From: Ignelater luminosus
Lineage: Eukaryota; Arthropoda; Insecta; Coleoptera; Elateridae
Reading direction: 5' to 3'
Assembly: GCA_011009095.1 (NCBI GenBank)
Contig: VTPC01008693.1
Coordinates: 62,001-126,000 of the forward strand
DNA length: 64,000 nt
Under the pieces are notes generated by a model. The model was not told where the DNA came from and searched no databases. It saw only the letters and a program-made list of their open reading frames with translations. The stretch's first letter is position 1; each line of letters opens with the position of its first letter. Both the position numbers and the translations under genes were made by a program. Positions 35,781-47,615 of the stretch are shown here, in pieces.

Positions 35781-38700
35781 TCTATTACTAGAGTTTTAAA
35801 AAGGACGCTTTGATAAGAGTAACGTATTTTTGTTAACAACAGTGAACCTTGAAGATAGGCGAATTATTTAGACAAGAAGCAATTGAGGTTTTGTTGCTTT
35901 GAAATTGATTATTATTTAAAGTTTAAGATGTAATGAGCATTCAAAGATATATGCAAGGCTTATCCTAGGAAGCACTTTTCTAATCTGTCTTGTTTATTAG
36001 CTTTTCCTTTTGCTAGAATATTGGAAAGATTTTCTTATTTTATTGTCTATTTGTTAAGTTCCACAACCTTTGATTTCTGAGTCTAACCCCGGTAGTAATG
36101 TTCACTTCAGATACTATTTTTGTTGGCAAAATGATGTGCACGAGAGTACAAATGAATTTGTAAAAACAGCAACAAAGAAAAGAAATACAAAAGTGAAAAT
36201 GTCGCCTTGAAAAAAGATTTAAAGAGCTTTCAGCTTTCCGTTAATATCAAATATAATCATGCAGGTTATTACTGTAAGCCAAAATTGGGTCACTACTAAA
36301 CAAATAATTTAGTTACGTATAAACGAAATTATGTTGTTGTCTGCTAGTAAATTTAATAGTCACATTGTCTTTGCAGTTAGTAACCAAAAACTGTGTAACT
36401 ATTTTCAAATTTTATCTTTTTCAGTGAAGTCGATAGCGATAGCATACCGGAATACTTGGCAGGAAAGTGACTTTTAAAGCAATAGAAGAGAATACGATGG
36501 CATGAAAAACATTATATTAGTGATAATAGTAAATAGAGGATAAACTTTGTGAAATATTTAATTCTATAAGTCATCTCCGTTTGCGATTCTTCCATACAGG
36601 ATGTATCCCAAAAGAATTATGACTAGGATTTTAGGATAATCTTATTACTAAGGTGAAATAGGCGATCCTAAGACGAATACAGACTGATTAAATATGATTC
36701 GGTATCTTCGTTTCAAAGATGTAGTTGGTTGGCAGCATTGATGACAAGCACGCAGTGGGCCTGCTTAGTATGCAAAAGTACTGATTTTTCGATTGAATAC
36801 ACTTTAAATTTTGCTTCACAATAATTTAAAAATTAAGTAGAAATACTCAGATGTATAGCGTATGTACATTGTTTTTCTTAATAAGTACTATAATAATTTC
36901 GATTTTACGCCTATTTATAACTCATGGGACTAAACGTACTCTGGTCGAGATTTAGAGTACAATAATATAATACAAAATATTATTATTAATTGTTATTGTG
37001 AATAATTACAGCTGCGCTAGAATAATGCCTTGTTTCTTTAATAACAATAAAATATTGTGTTTATAACCATCTATTAGTACCATATAAGTTATACAATCTA
37101 AGCATTGCAAACACTTCCATGATTATTTTCTAGTACCTACCCACGAGTGTGACAAATTTGCAAATATGCAACAAACTACATATAAATTTTATTATAAATA
37201 TAAATGTTTAGAACGAACGATAATATTAATTGCAGTCGTGCAATCAATTCAGCTGGAACACAATGAAGTTGACGATTTTACTGCACTTTTGAATGAAAGG
37301 TAATTACGAGTACAATAAATTCAACAGAAGATACAATTGTATGAATGATGAGTAGTGCATTGTGTTTGATAATACTAACTTCATTCTTTTTAATATCCAA
37401 CATTAAATGCCTATGTTACGATTAAATAATTTTTTTTTAGTCCATGACTAATTATTTCTGTAGGTGGAAAGTAGGAATAAGAAAAATATACATATGTAAT
37501 TCCCAGAGAAAACTTTTACCCCAGCGACATAAATTCTTTATAATTATTTCACTTGCTTTTGTCTAAATACGTAAATTCATGTGTTAGTGCATAATAATTT
37601 CCTCCTCTTGCGCTTAACAAAGTTTTATTTCTTCACAAATTTCGAATAATATTGTAATACAAAAAACTTTTTGATATTTAATACTGTTTGTATATGGTTC
37701 ACAATGTGCTTATTAGAGATTTTGCCAAAATTTCTTGCACTGTAAGAACATTTATTACATTAGATATTATGCCAGCTTGTCTCTGATTCACCAGGTTTAT
37801 GATTCACTGTCGAACTCTACAAAATCTCTTAAGATTCATGATTTTTCTGTGTGATTTCTAATAATACAGGAAATAAACCATTCCCAAACTGTTTTGGCCC
37901 ATGCGATTTCCCACGGTTGGGATCTTCAAATTGGCGACCCTCATATATAAATCTAGCTTCCTATTCAATTCATGGTGGCTTTCAGAATCTTCATAGTTTA
38001 CTTGAATTCAGTTTTTAAAAAATATTTGAACAATTTCTCCCTTTCAAATAAGCTGTTAAAAATAAAATTTTTGCGACAAGTACAAACAACATTGATTGTG
38101 AGTAAGCAAAGTTGTGCCAAATGTTTTTCAAGTAATAAAAGCGCCTAAGAAGACCACATACGGGCCAGTGCTGATCAACTATATACAGCTTGGGGCTCAC
38201 AAAAATGTGACGGTAGAGTCTACTGGCAAAAATGAACAATTTGATTCAGTTGATAAATACGTTAATAAACTCCAATAAAATCTTCCTTTTAAACTGTAGA
38301 CCACATTGATTCTACATGTTCACACCCTTTACAAAGCAATAGAGTCACAACTAATCGAAACATCTAGAAGCTCATAAGTGCGATAACACCAAACTCAAAC
38401 ACTAAACGGCATGTATAAAAAGCAACATGCTTTGATTCATTAACAGTTCATTAATAGGCTGTCCTTGTAGAATTTCAAATCCTAATTTATTTTAGACTAT
38501 TACTTAGAGCTACAGAAAGTAATAAAGCGATGTACCATTTGAAATCGGGGTCGACTCTATCCCCTTGCAATTTCAGATTTGTTTTTTAGAAAGGCCCTAT
38601 CTATCTGTCATGCACGTCTCAACGGAGTAAAGTCTAGGTGCTCACGTCCTGTTGAATAACAATTTCGATGCAGCACGCTAGTTAAAAATAATCAAAATAT

Positions 38701-39057
38701 GTTACATTAGTAATATTCTTTTGCTCAAGATCCTTTCTTGTTGTTTTTTATTCATTTTCAAATTGCAGGAGTTATTCTATGAAGGAATTTAGGCCAGAAC
38801 ACATTTACAAATACTAAATACACAATGTCTAACTTTTATAATTTTAAAATAATAAATGCAATGTTTATTCTAATATAGATTGAACTGAAGAAATAACTGA
38901 CTTGCATAGGATGTTAAAAAACCGCGAACGAAGAATAACGTTATTGTTTGTAGAATATGGCGAAGAAGAAATAGGGAAAGTCATCGTCGCCGTCCTCCAA
39001 ACATTATTTACTTACATTACGGTCAAAGAAGAACTCTTAAAACGGCCTCTGGTTTCC
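35781..39057. other. AT-rich DNA without recognised genes
   Basis: No conserved protein frame, RNA gene or terminal repeat was seen. The frame at 38902-39225 is antisense to the relic that follows. Confidence 0.4.
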
Positions 39058-39495
39058 TTAGCAACAATCTATCTGTCTGTTGGTGGTAACCTGCGCGAAG
39101 AAGTGCTTTCTGGTATTATACTGAAGATATATTTTACAGTCTTTATTTCTACATTTCACAGCTTCTCTGGAAAGAATGTCAATGGAAAGGGAAGCAGTTC
39201 TTATAATTTCGGGAACCTGAATTAGAAGCTTGTGAATAGAGGCTGACATATTGTACCATTCACTTAATCTTATAAATTCTTCTGTAGTTTTCATTGAATA
39301 GTCCTTTAATTCAGAATTTCTATTTTCATGGCTAGAAAATGGAACCTTTAGTATAATAGAGAATCTCCATAGCAGTCCTTGATCTAACCCGATAATTTTT
39401 GTAGATTTCGCATAATCATTAAAAACTCGCCTAGCCGTATTTTCATCGTTAGATAAACCAAAGTCTTGCTTTGGTTCATCTGCAATGAGTCTCAT
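39058..39495 (-). pseudogene. Relic of a transposon-associated protein (NTARRVF and WYNMSASIHKLLI motifs)
   Basis: A 145-codon minus-strand frame reads DFGLSNDENTARRVFNDYAK, then GLDQGLLWRFSIILK, EEFIRLSEWYNMSASIHKLL and a segment ending with SREAVKCRNKDCKIYL. The pattern 'NDGNTARRFF ... YPWYPM..S.HKILIHG..I ... EARNK' is one I know from many insect transposon-like predicted proteins. This piece is a C-terminal fragment. Its start is a mid-protein position, and it fades into stops beyond 39060. The function is not known to me, and no element ends were found around it. Confidence 0.5.
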
Positions 39496-41548
39496 TATAT
39501 TTCTAAATTTCTGCTTAATTTTCCGTTTTTATTCTTCAATATCTTTCTTCGTTGCGTTTAATGAGTACTACCGCTGTTTTTCGTGCAACTTATAGGAAAC
39601 GTGCAACGTGCACTCAATACAAATCCAGCAATACAAAACAGAAAAACCAAATGTCTTTTTAGCCAAAACATGCCCGAACTTTTTCATTTCGTGTTGTTTT
39701 GCACTATATCTGGCAAGATACAAGTCGATGTAAACACATTGCACATTTACCCGGCAATCATGCTAAGATACAGCTCGTAAAGCACAGTAAACTTAAATTC
39801 AGGAACATTTGATTTGGTTGGATTAAGAACAGATTCTGCTGATCAAAGAAATTTTTATTTTGTACAATATGATCAACGCTTTCTTTAGTGAAACCACGTG
39901 AAACTCAATTTGAGTGGGTGAAGAGAGTTTTGTTTGGGATTCTGTCTTACTATTATTTTGTTGGGTTCGTGCAAAACATATAACTGGAGCGAGACAAGGG
40001 AAGAGAACCTGATGAACTCTTGCTTCTCCATTTAGAAATGAGTTTCATGTTTTTGATATTATCGCTTGCCTGAAGTGTCTTTAAAACTGAGTGTTAACGT
40101 TTTAAAACTCCGTGAATTATATGCTTAAGCAAATCTTATATACGTAGAGTTGTTTCAATGCTACTTGATGATATTGTTTTGCGTTCATCAGGTTGGTAAC
40201 ATGCCTTTTTAGCCTCTAAAACCACATGGTAGGAAGGATAGATGTTAGTATTTCTAGACTTTGCCTCATTGTTGTTTTTATAATTTTGCTTTAATAATTA
40301 AACTTAAAGCTTCATCTGAATTGTAGGGTCGAATTTTGTTGTTTGCTAAAGAGTTCTTATTTTTGCTGATTCAGTAACGCTGTTTGTATCAAGATCTACT
40401 ACGTTAGCAATGTCCTTTTGACCTTCCTCTCTCAGTTTAAATTACCGGTGTATTGCATATGTACCAATGTCCTTTGTTCGGTTTCGTTTAGGTCTATCCT
40501 GTAAGATTAGAGAAGTCCCTTCTAGGTTTACCACGGCCTAAAAAATAAGCGTTTGTTTATTTATTTTTTACTACTACTTATGCATTCTGACCAGAAATAC
40601 GTGACGAAGCAAGAAAAAACCTCATAATTCAAATTCTAGCCATTCTTTATTTCTTTCAAGCAATTTATCGATTTTTTATTGGAAATCTTTCCCTTTTTCC
40701 TTCTTGTGATTAAAATACGCAAACGCCAAGATAATAGATCTGTTGGCATCTTTTTGATCTTTTCAAATCTGTAAAGTATCGCTGTAAAGATGTGCATGTT
40801 ACATTTTCTAGAATTTAATATCAAATTTTCCAATATAAGACAGTAATTAATTAATCTTCTTAATAACATTTTCTAGCATCAGATGTATACTAAATCTTAT
40901 CTTGCTTTATTTTTTTTATTTTCTTAATCGAATACGAAAGATACTGATGATTATGATCTGTTTCAATTACAATAGACTTTGTAATTACTGGAGAAGACAG
41001 TTAGTAGAACAAAGTACTTAACATTATATACACAATCTTTCTAAATAGAATTAAGGCCAAAAGTATATTGTATACTTATTTTCTTCTAAGAGATGAACCT
41101 GAATCTGACACGTAATTTAGGGTCAGAATTTAACTTGATCCATATAGTTTGGACTTTTAATTATTAGATTATGTCAATACACCCTAAAATCGATTTGGTA
41201 ATCCCTTTTTTTCCATTAAAATGGGCTGTCTGAACCAGTGTGAACTGTAGGAGTCTGATTCTAGGGATAATTATTGATAATTGTTAGTTAGGATACTAAA
41301 TGTCTAAGATTCTGGCGGATTCATATTTATTTAAAAAAATCAAGACTGCAAAATGTTCAAAATAAGCAGTTAATATTCTTAATTGCCCTAAATTTTATGT
41401 TTCCCCCCCCATTTAAAAATTAGAAGTCTATTGCATTGGCATAGATTCAATTGACTCGACTCTATTAGTCAGAGATTCCTCCTAAAGATGTCTGCAATTC
41501 CTTTTAATTGGTTAAGATTGACTTTTCTAATGTATTGAAAGTCACAAC
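39496..41548. other. AT-rich DNA without recognised genes
   Basis: No gene or paired repeat recognised. A run of eight or more C at 41404 is the only unusual composition. Confidence 0.4.
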
Positions 41549-41550
41549 TA

Positions 41551-42842
41551 CGAGGGTGGTCTGAAAAGTTTCCGACCTAACAAAGATACAAAACTTTTTT
41601 TCTGAAAATTTTTTTTATTTTTCAACATAGTCTCCTTGTAACTCTACACACTTCTCCCAGCGATGCTCCCATCTCTGTAACCCGTCCAAATAGTACTCGG
41701 CATTTTTCTCTACAAAATAATTGTTCACGAAGGTGATTGCCTCTTCATTTGACGAAAATCTTTGTCCTCCGAGGGCAATTCTTAGATGAGGGAACAAAAA
41801 GAAGTCGCTTGGGGCTAGATCTGGTGAGTAAGGCGGATGGTCAAGCAGTTCAAACCGTAATTCGTGGATTTTCGCCATGGCAACCGCTGAGGTGTGACAC
41901 GGTGCGTTGTCTTGGTGAAACAGGATTTTCTTTTTCTGCAAATGTGGCCGTTTTTTCGCAAGTTCTGCCTTCAGCTTGTCAAGTAATGATGCATAGTATG
42001 CTCCTGTAATGGTTTTTCCTTTTTGAAGATAATCGATTAAAATAACTCCATCCATGACTATCCCAAAAAACAGTCGCCATCACTTTCCCAGCCGAAAAAA
42101 CAGTTTTTACTTTTTTTGGAGTCGGTTCCCCCTTTGCAGTCCACTGTTTGGACTGTATTTTTGTTTTGGGCGTATAATGGTGAATCCAAGTTTCATCTAC
42201 AGTAATTAATCGGCGCCAAAACTCGGATTTATTTCGCCTAAACTGCGCCAAAAGAGCGTTGGAAATATTCATTCGAACACGTTTTTGGTCTAACGTGAGC
42301 AAACGCGGCATCCAACGCGCGAACAGCTTTCTCATGCCTAAATGTTGATTTAATATGTGACCAACACGTTCTTTTGACTTGTTCATAACCTTTGCTATCT
42401 CTCTCACTTTAATTCGGCGGTCGTCTAGCACCATTTGGTGAACTTTGGCGATGTTTTTGTCGGTAGTTGCAGTTTTTGGACGTCCCGAATGTTCATCGTC
42501 TCCCAAGCTCTTACGACCACGTTTAAATTCAGCAGCCCAAAATTTCACTGTGGTAAATGATGGTGCAGAGTTCCCATACACTCCAACTCATCTTTTATTT
42601 GCGAAGGCGTATTGCCTTTCAAAAACAAATATTTAATGACAGCTCGATACTCGATTTTGTCCATTTTCACAAAAAAACTCACATCAACTCACTCAAACGA
42701 CTGTTACATAAAAACTGCACGTCCAAAATGGCTGAAACTTTGATGAGTAACTGTCAACAGATGAACAACGAAATTCAGTAGCTTTTATTTACGAGTGCTG
42801 CCATCTTCACGTTGAGGTCGGAAACTTTTCAGACCACCCTCG
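41551..42842 (-). mobile_element. mariner transposon (CGAGGGTGGT-ended group), nearly complete
   Basis: A 1292-bp element with TA on both sides (41549-41550, 42843-42844) and terminal inverted repeats CGAGGGTGGTCTGAAAAGTT, continuing TCCGACCT on the left and TCCGACCTCA on the right; both arms match over at least 28 bp. It is the better-preserved relative of the copy at 14112-15315. Internal sequence has two small frame lesions only. Confidence 0.96.
41615..42664 (-). pseudogene. mariner transposase with two small frameshifts
   Basis: It starts at the ATG ending at 42664 (MDKIEYRAVIKYLFLKGN). The frame is lost just after KDELE (about 42582), where the next frame continues with YGNSAPSFTTVKFWAAEFKR. 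The second frame holds the WMPRLLT motif and ITVDETWIHHYTP (first aspartate). A 4-bp tandem duplication (ATGG, 42048-42055) shifts it again. The last frame from 42055 carries ILIDYLQKGKTIT, FHQDNAPCHTS (second aspartate), YSPDLAPSDFFLF (third aspartate; DD34D spacing) and the normal end GDYVEK. All catalytic residues survive, so only the two small indels block translation. Confidence 0.95.
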
Positions 42843-42844
42843 TA

Positions 42845-43604
42845 CATTCAGAACAAAATAATATGTTTACATCTCTAGACGTTCGTTAGTTTTTGACTTT
42901 CTAGTCTTGCTTGTAAAAGTTGTTTTCTGAATTTAAGTATTAACTTATGAAAAACTGAACTGATATAAATTTCTGTGAATCAGTAAATATTTTGATTTAG
43001 TGTATGGCCATAAATCAATATGATCATTTTGATGTATAATATGTTGGAAATACTGCACACACTCTTATGTGCTGACATAAATGGTTCAGTGATGACTCAA
43101 AAGAAATGGTTTGTCGGTTCAATGGAATAGTAAACGTCTCCTAGAGGTTTGTATAAAGAATAGTAGAATATTTCTTCTTACTTTTAAATTATCACAAACA
43201 TAATAATGCAACATATAAAATTTGATATTCATGTTCAACAATGAAGTTGGATTCGTTGCATCGGCTTGAATACAGACAAAGTTACTGAAGAATTCTAAGC
43301 CTTACTACATGTTGAAAGAGTAAATTGGAAAGTTGAAGTTATCTATAAAAATTTATTAATAAGCAAAAATTATTAAAAATACAAACATGCAAACTCTGAC
43401 AACTTACAGCAAACCTAGAAGTGGAAGGGTTACGAAACGCACAATAATTATAAAAAACCTAAGAAATTACTGCCCCTAATTGTTGAAAATATATACAGAA
43501 TGTTTTTGAATTACGTAGAACCGATACAAAGGCGTTATTTTACTACGAAAACGAAGAATAATACAGATAAGTTTTTTTCCGAAAACGTTCCCTCACAAAC
43601 CTTG
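42845..43604. other. AT-rich spacer, nothing recognised
   Basis: No conserved frame or repeat was seen between the mariner and the left tip of the hAT element. Confidence 0.45.
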
Positions 43605-43696
43605 CAGGGGTCCTCAACGCGGCTATGTTATGTAAAAATTTTTTCAAATTTTTTAATATTCATTAATGAATTAGAATTAGAGAAATAAACGCGTAT

Positions 43697-44840
43697 TTGT
43701 TTCTAACAAACGTGAGATTATGTCATCAGCAATACAAGATGTACACTGTACAGTTGTCGGATAACACTGTCACAAGAAGAATACATGCCATTTCAAAAGA
43801 CAAGCAAATTCAGTTAATAAGTAACTTGGAAATATGTGACTGGTTCTCACTACAATTTGACAAGTCTACAGATATATCAGACACAGCACAGTTAGCAGTT
43901 ATGACGAGAATGGTATTTAGTAACTTTACTGTAAAAGAAGATCTGAAAATATTACCGATGAAAGGACGAACAACAAGTGAGAAAATCTATAACATATTTA
44001 GAACATATGCAGAGTCGATAGATATGCCTCTGTACAAGCTGTCGGCAATAACTACTGATGGGGCACCAGTAATATCAATGGATTTATATGCGCTTTGCAA
44101 AAAAGATAAATCATTTCCAAACTTTATGTCGTATCACGGTATTATCCACCTGGAAGCTTTGTGTGGTAGAATACTACCCTTTGGATACGTCATGAAAGTA
44201 GTTACCAAAACAGTAAACTTTATTCGAACAGCCCCTTTGCAACACTCCCTTTTCAAGGCCCTACTAAAAAATTCTGAAGATTCTAATCTTATTCTGCATA
44301 CTGAAGTGCATTGGCTCATTAAAGGCAAGGTTCTTGCAAGATTTGTAAATTTAATAGAAAAAATAAAAAATTATCTCAATACTAAAAATCAAAATTTTGT
44401 TGAACTAACAGACTTTCGCTGGCGATGGATTTGGGTTTTATCACAGACATAATGAAAAGATTGAATTATTTAAACTTGGAGCTGGAGGGAAAAGACAAAC
44501 ATATAGTTGTAGCTATTGAATCTGTAAGCTCGAACTGGTTTTGTGGATATCACATCTGCAGATGAAGTCACTTGTGTATTTCCCAAATATGAAACAATGA
44601 GAGGCGATACCGAAATTGATTTATCATCATTTGTTATTAACCTTCAATTACTTCAAGATCAGTTTGTAAAGCGTTTTCAACGGTTTTTTATTAATCCTTT
44701 TACTTGCCAAGTAAATGTTTTGTTCAAATAAGGACAGAAGAAGTAGAGCTAGAAATTTTGGGTCTTCAGAACCGCATTGTCTTAAAATCCAAAGTATAAG
44801 ATGAGAACTTCTAGTTGACAGAAACAAATTTTCATTCTTG
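43697..44840 (+). pseudogene. hAT transposase relic (ZBED5/GTF2IRD2-like type)
   Basis: A 251-codon frame (43697-44452) contains NTVTRRIHAISKDK, CDWFSLQFDKSTDISDTAQL with the first conserved aspartate, LSAITTDGAPVI with the second, SYHGIIHLEALCGRILPFG and LHTEVHWLIKGKVLARF, in the order seen in ZBED5/GTF2IRD2-type hAT proteins. After a frameshift near 44420 the text goes on with LGFITDIMKRLNYLNLELEG and KDKHIVVAIES, then breaks repeatedly (44543-44731 frame, then LGLQNRIVLKSK at about 44760). The N-terminal BED finger is missing. The C-terminal dimerisation block is not recognisable, and the copy is dead. Confidence 0.85.
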
Positions 44841-44974
44841 ATGATTGCTTACGAGGAGGAATATCATCATCTTCTCCTAATTATGAAGCAATGGCCACTG
44901 AAATGCAGTGCCAAAGATCACATTGACTCTGAGATTTATATTTTTTATAAAGAATTTTTATACCATATACACTT

Positions 44975-45250
44975 TTGGCAAATAAGCAGTGAAATAAGAA
45001 GACGATGTGAAACAGATGACATTGTGAGATGGATAAGAAATCAAAGAAGAGGGTGGAACCAACATGTCACAAGAATGGCAGACGATCGTCAGAAACAACA
45101 AACCACAAGGTGAAAGACCCATCGGACGACCAAAAATATGACAGGACGGCTGGCAATCAGCATCATCACAGGCAACATGCCTTTGTGAGAGGAAGAAGTA
45201 AACTTTTGCCTGTATTATTAAATAATTGTATATTTTACATAAGAATGTAA
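44975..45250 (+). mobile_element. LINE 3'-end fragment inside the hAT
   Basis: In the plus strand the text SEIRRRCETDDIVRWIRNQR, RGWNQHVTRMADDR and then, in a shifted frame, ERPIGRPKI and DGWQSASSQ matches the C-terminal tail of a common insect LINE ORF2 (the 'GWN.H..RM...R ... GRP..RW' signature). Only the tail is present, as expected for a strongly 5'-truncated insertion. No clear poly(A) or target duplication was seen. Confidence 0.8.
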
Positions 45251-45404
45251 ACAATAATTTCTATATGTTAAAATTTTTTTTGTATATTCTGTGTATTACT
45301 AACAATGTCTAACTATAAATTTACTTTGAAAAAATAACTAGTGCCCGCCGCTCGACCGATATTCTAGAATGTGCTCTTAGATACAAAAGGGTTGGGGACC
45401 CCTG

Positions 45405-46229
45405 CCTTAATACATATACCGCCATAAAGTTTTGCTAAAAGAGGTGATTCTTCCTAAGAACTTTGCAACAGTTTGGGCAGCAGTAAAATTAAAAGAATAA
45501 CTTGATTTTAATTGACGATAAGGATAACTTCATGATGTATACGCCGCTTTCATAATTTACATTTCATATTATCTTAAAATCGGCTGATTGATTTCAATTT
45601 TTTTAAAAAAAGGTAATATTTCAAATAATTCTTCTGTCCTTCTAAACAAATATTGTAAACAAATCATCAACGACTAATATAACACGATAAGGAACTCACG
45701 ACATTAAGTTTTGCATTTGATATTTTGGTAGTACGGATGCTAATTAATTTATATTTTAACAGTGAGACAACACAATTTTCATTATTAAAACAAAGTTGGT
45801 ACTTGTTTCTTTAAATATCTAACTGAAAGCAAACTTTTCAACTGTTCAAGTTAACAATGTAATGTAATGAAAGTTAGTATCTCAACTTACTTTCTATAGC
45901 TGGAATATTACAACAAGAGTGAAGATATACATCAATGTAACACAATGATTATTATTCAGTTTTGATATCGAGCATTTCTTTATCGCCAGAAATGTCTTTT
46001 TCACTAACCCTACTAATTTTCAAAACAGGGATGCCTCTGTTTAACTTTAAGATTTAACTTCACAAGTCTCTTAAATAACTGACTTGTTTTTGAATACTTT
46101 AGGTAAACAATAATTTGCGATTCATACATGACACTATTTTATTTTGGGGCTAGTGATATTACCTAAAGAATCCTTATAATCAATTACTACCTCGATGAAT
46201 TTAAGGACGATTAAATGATGTTATTTTAT
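45405..46229. other. AT-rich spacer, nothing recognised
   Basis: No motif-bearing frame or paired repeat between the hAT tip and the decayed mariner. Confidence 0.4.
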
Positions 46230-46770
46230 TATTATTTAACATAATCACTCTTGAAGTCTACCTCTGCACTTGAAGTATTTAAAGTAAACTCTTTGAAAAA
46301 AATCCTTTTCTTGGTCTACGAACCAAGACTGTACGTCATCGATTACCATCTCGTTTGAAATTTTCATTCTTTTCTAACGCTTCTTGGGCTATGAAAATAG
46401 ATAACGATACGAAGAAGTTAAATTAGGAGAGTATAGTGGTGGATCGACGATTTTAAAGTCGTTTTGTTGATTTTTTTAGAGATCTGTGGGCCGTATCAAT
46501 ACGCTTTTGGAAAGCTTTTTTACTTCGTGCTTCCACGGTTTCGATTCGACATCTTGTTAACAAGCAATAGCAATATTCCCAATTTTCCTTACTACAAGTA
46601 ATCAGTAAGAATTATTTCATCTTTATTCCAGAGAAAGAGATTTGTTGGACCGGAGAGAACAAACATATTTCCACTTTTTTAGTCTCTGAATCATAATGCT
46701 AAATCTAAGTTTCAACTGTTGGAACGGCGTAACCCAAAAGATTTGACGCATTATCTTCAAATTGACGTTG
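46230..46770 (-). pseudogene. Strongly decayed mariner transposase (C-terminal half)
   Basis: On the minus strand one reads HYDSETKKWK near 46700 (compare HYDPETKRQS after the first aspartate). LKIVDPPLYSPNLTSSYRYL at about 46440 is the eroded PPYSPDLAPSDYHLF block. Then come MKISNEMVIDDVQSWFVDQE and KDFFQRVYFKYFK (about 46360-46270), which match the usual C-terminal helix region. Stops interrupt every segment and the third catalytic aspartate has been replaced. Terminal repeats are not preserved. It differs from all the other mariners in this window. Confidence 0.65.
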
Positions 46771-46936
46771 ACATCCTCATCAGTATTTACCCAAGTAGCA
46801 GAGCTTATTGTGCCAATATTTTTGAGGTATATTGGCGTTAAGTGTTAAATGTAACGCTTTTTTATAGATCTGCCGATTGTAAAACTACAAGGTAGGAGAT
46901 ACATCTCTATCTAATAAAGGAAACATATTTAGCTGC

Positions 46937-47160
46937 ACTTATTGGTAATATATTGGCTGCCAATGTTAATCCAATATAAAAGTGGTAGTTTAGAAAGATA
47001 CCTTAAAGCATCCTGGGGTTTACGTTTTGCCAACTTATTGGTAATATATTGGATTCCAAGGTTAGTTTAATATAAGAGTGTTAGTTTGGGAAGATGTCTT
47101 TTAAGTATTCTTGGGTTTACATATGTTCAGTTTGTCGGTAATATATTTCTCATCAACGTA
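46937..47160. repeat. 96-bp tandem repeat, about 2.3 copies
   Basis: Unit starts at 46937, 47033 and 47129 share ACTTATTGGTAATATATTGG (third copy TTTGTCGGTAATATATTT) and a TGGGGTTTAC/TTGGGTTTAC block near their ends. Spacing is exactly 96 bp both times. Base identity is moderate, so the array is old. Confidence 0.8.
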
Positions 47161-47307
47161 TATCCAACATGAAATTACTATGACTGGCATCTATGTGTCA
47201 CAGATGTTGAACATCTATATCGTACTTATATTGATAATACAATGATTGCCAACCTACCTGCAATATACGACTCGTATATTATTTTATGCTTTCATTTTGT
47301 ATTTATA

Positions 47308-47615
47308 CAGGGCGAATACTTTCAGACGCAACATACTCTGGTGTATGCAATGTAATTAAAATCGAATATTTTCAAATGCTATAATACAATTAGTTTCGTT
47401 GTCATGGTTTCCTATTTTGAATTATTTTTTAAATAATGGAACAATGAGTTTCGTTGTTATGGTTTCTTATTTTTAAATTGTTTGAAAAATAATTTAACAT
47501 AAGAAACCATGACAAAGAAATTTATTGTATTATTCCCTATGTTGCATTTGAAAATATTCGATTTTATTTACGTTGCATATACAAGAGTATGTCGCGTCTG
47601 AAAGTATTCTCCCTC
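47308..47615. mobile_element. Foldback MITE with TA duplication
   Basis: A 308-bp element flanked by TA (47306-47307, 47616-47617). The ends CAGGGCGAATACTTTCAGAC and GAGGGAGAATACTTTCAGAC (reverse complement of the right end) match, and pairing continues inward over roughly 100 bp, leaving a small centre. No coding capacity. TA insertion suggests mobilisation by a Tc1/mariner-type enzyme, but its ends do not match any of the mariners in this window. Confidence 0.85.

Larger units (their letters stand above)
43605..45404 (+). mobile_element. hAT transposon with CAGGGGTC ends, internally deleted, carrying a LINE tail
   Basis: The left tip CAGGGGTCCTCAACG (43605) and the right tip, whose reverse complement is CAGGGGTCCCCAACC (45404), form short terminal inverted repeats typical of hAT elements. 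The 8-bp flanks do not match clearly (only CCTT is shared), so the target duplication has decayed or the ends are off by a few bases. Transposase sequence starts only about 90 bp after the left tip, in mid-protein, showing an internal deletion of the BED-finger part. LINE sequence lies between the transposase end and the right tip. Confidence 0.75.

Noticed and set aside
41737-42009. 90-codon plus-strand frame
   Set aside because: It is antisense to the mariner transposase; the same holds for frames opposite the other mariners (for example 6244-6441, 19108-19369, 31712-31996).
43500-43688. 62-codon frame across the left hAT tip
   Set aside because: It runs through flank, terminal repeat and subterminal DNA and has no motif.
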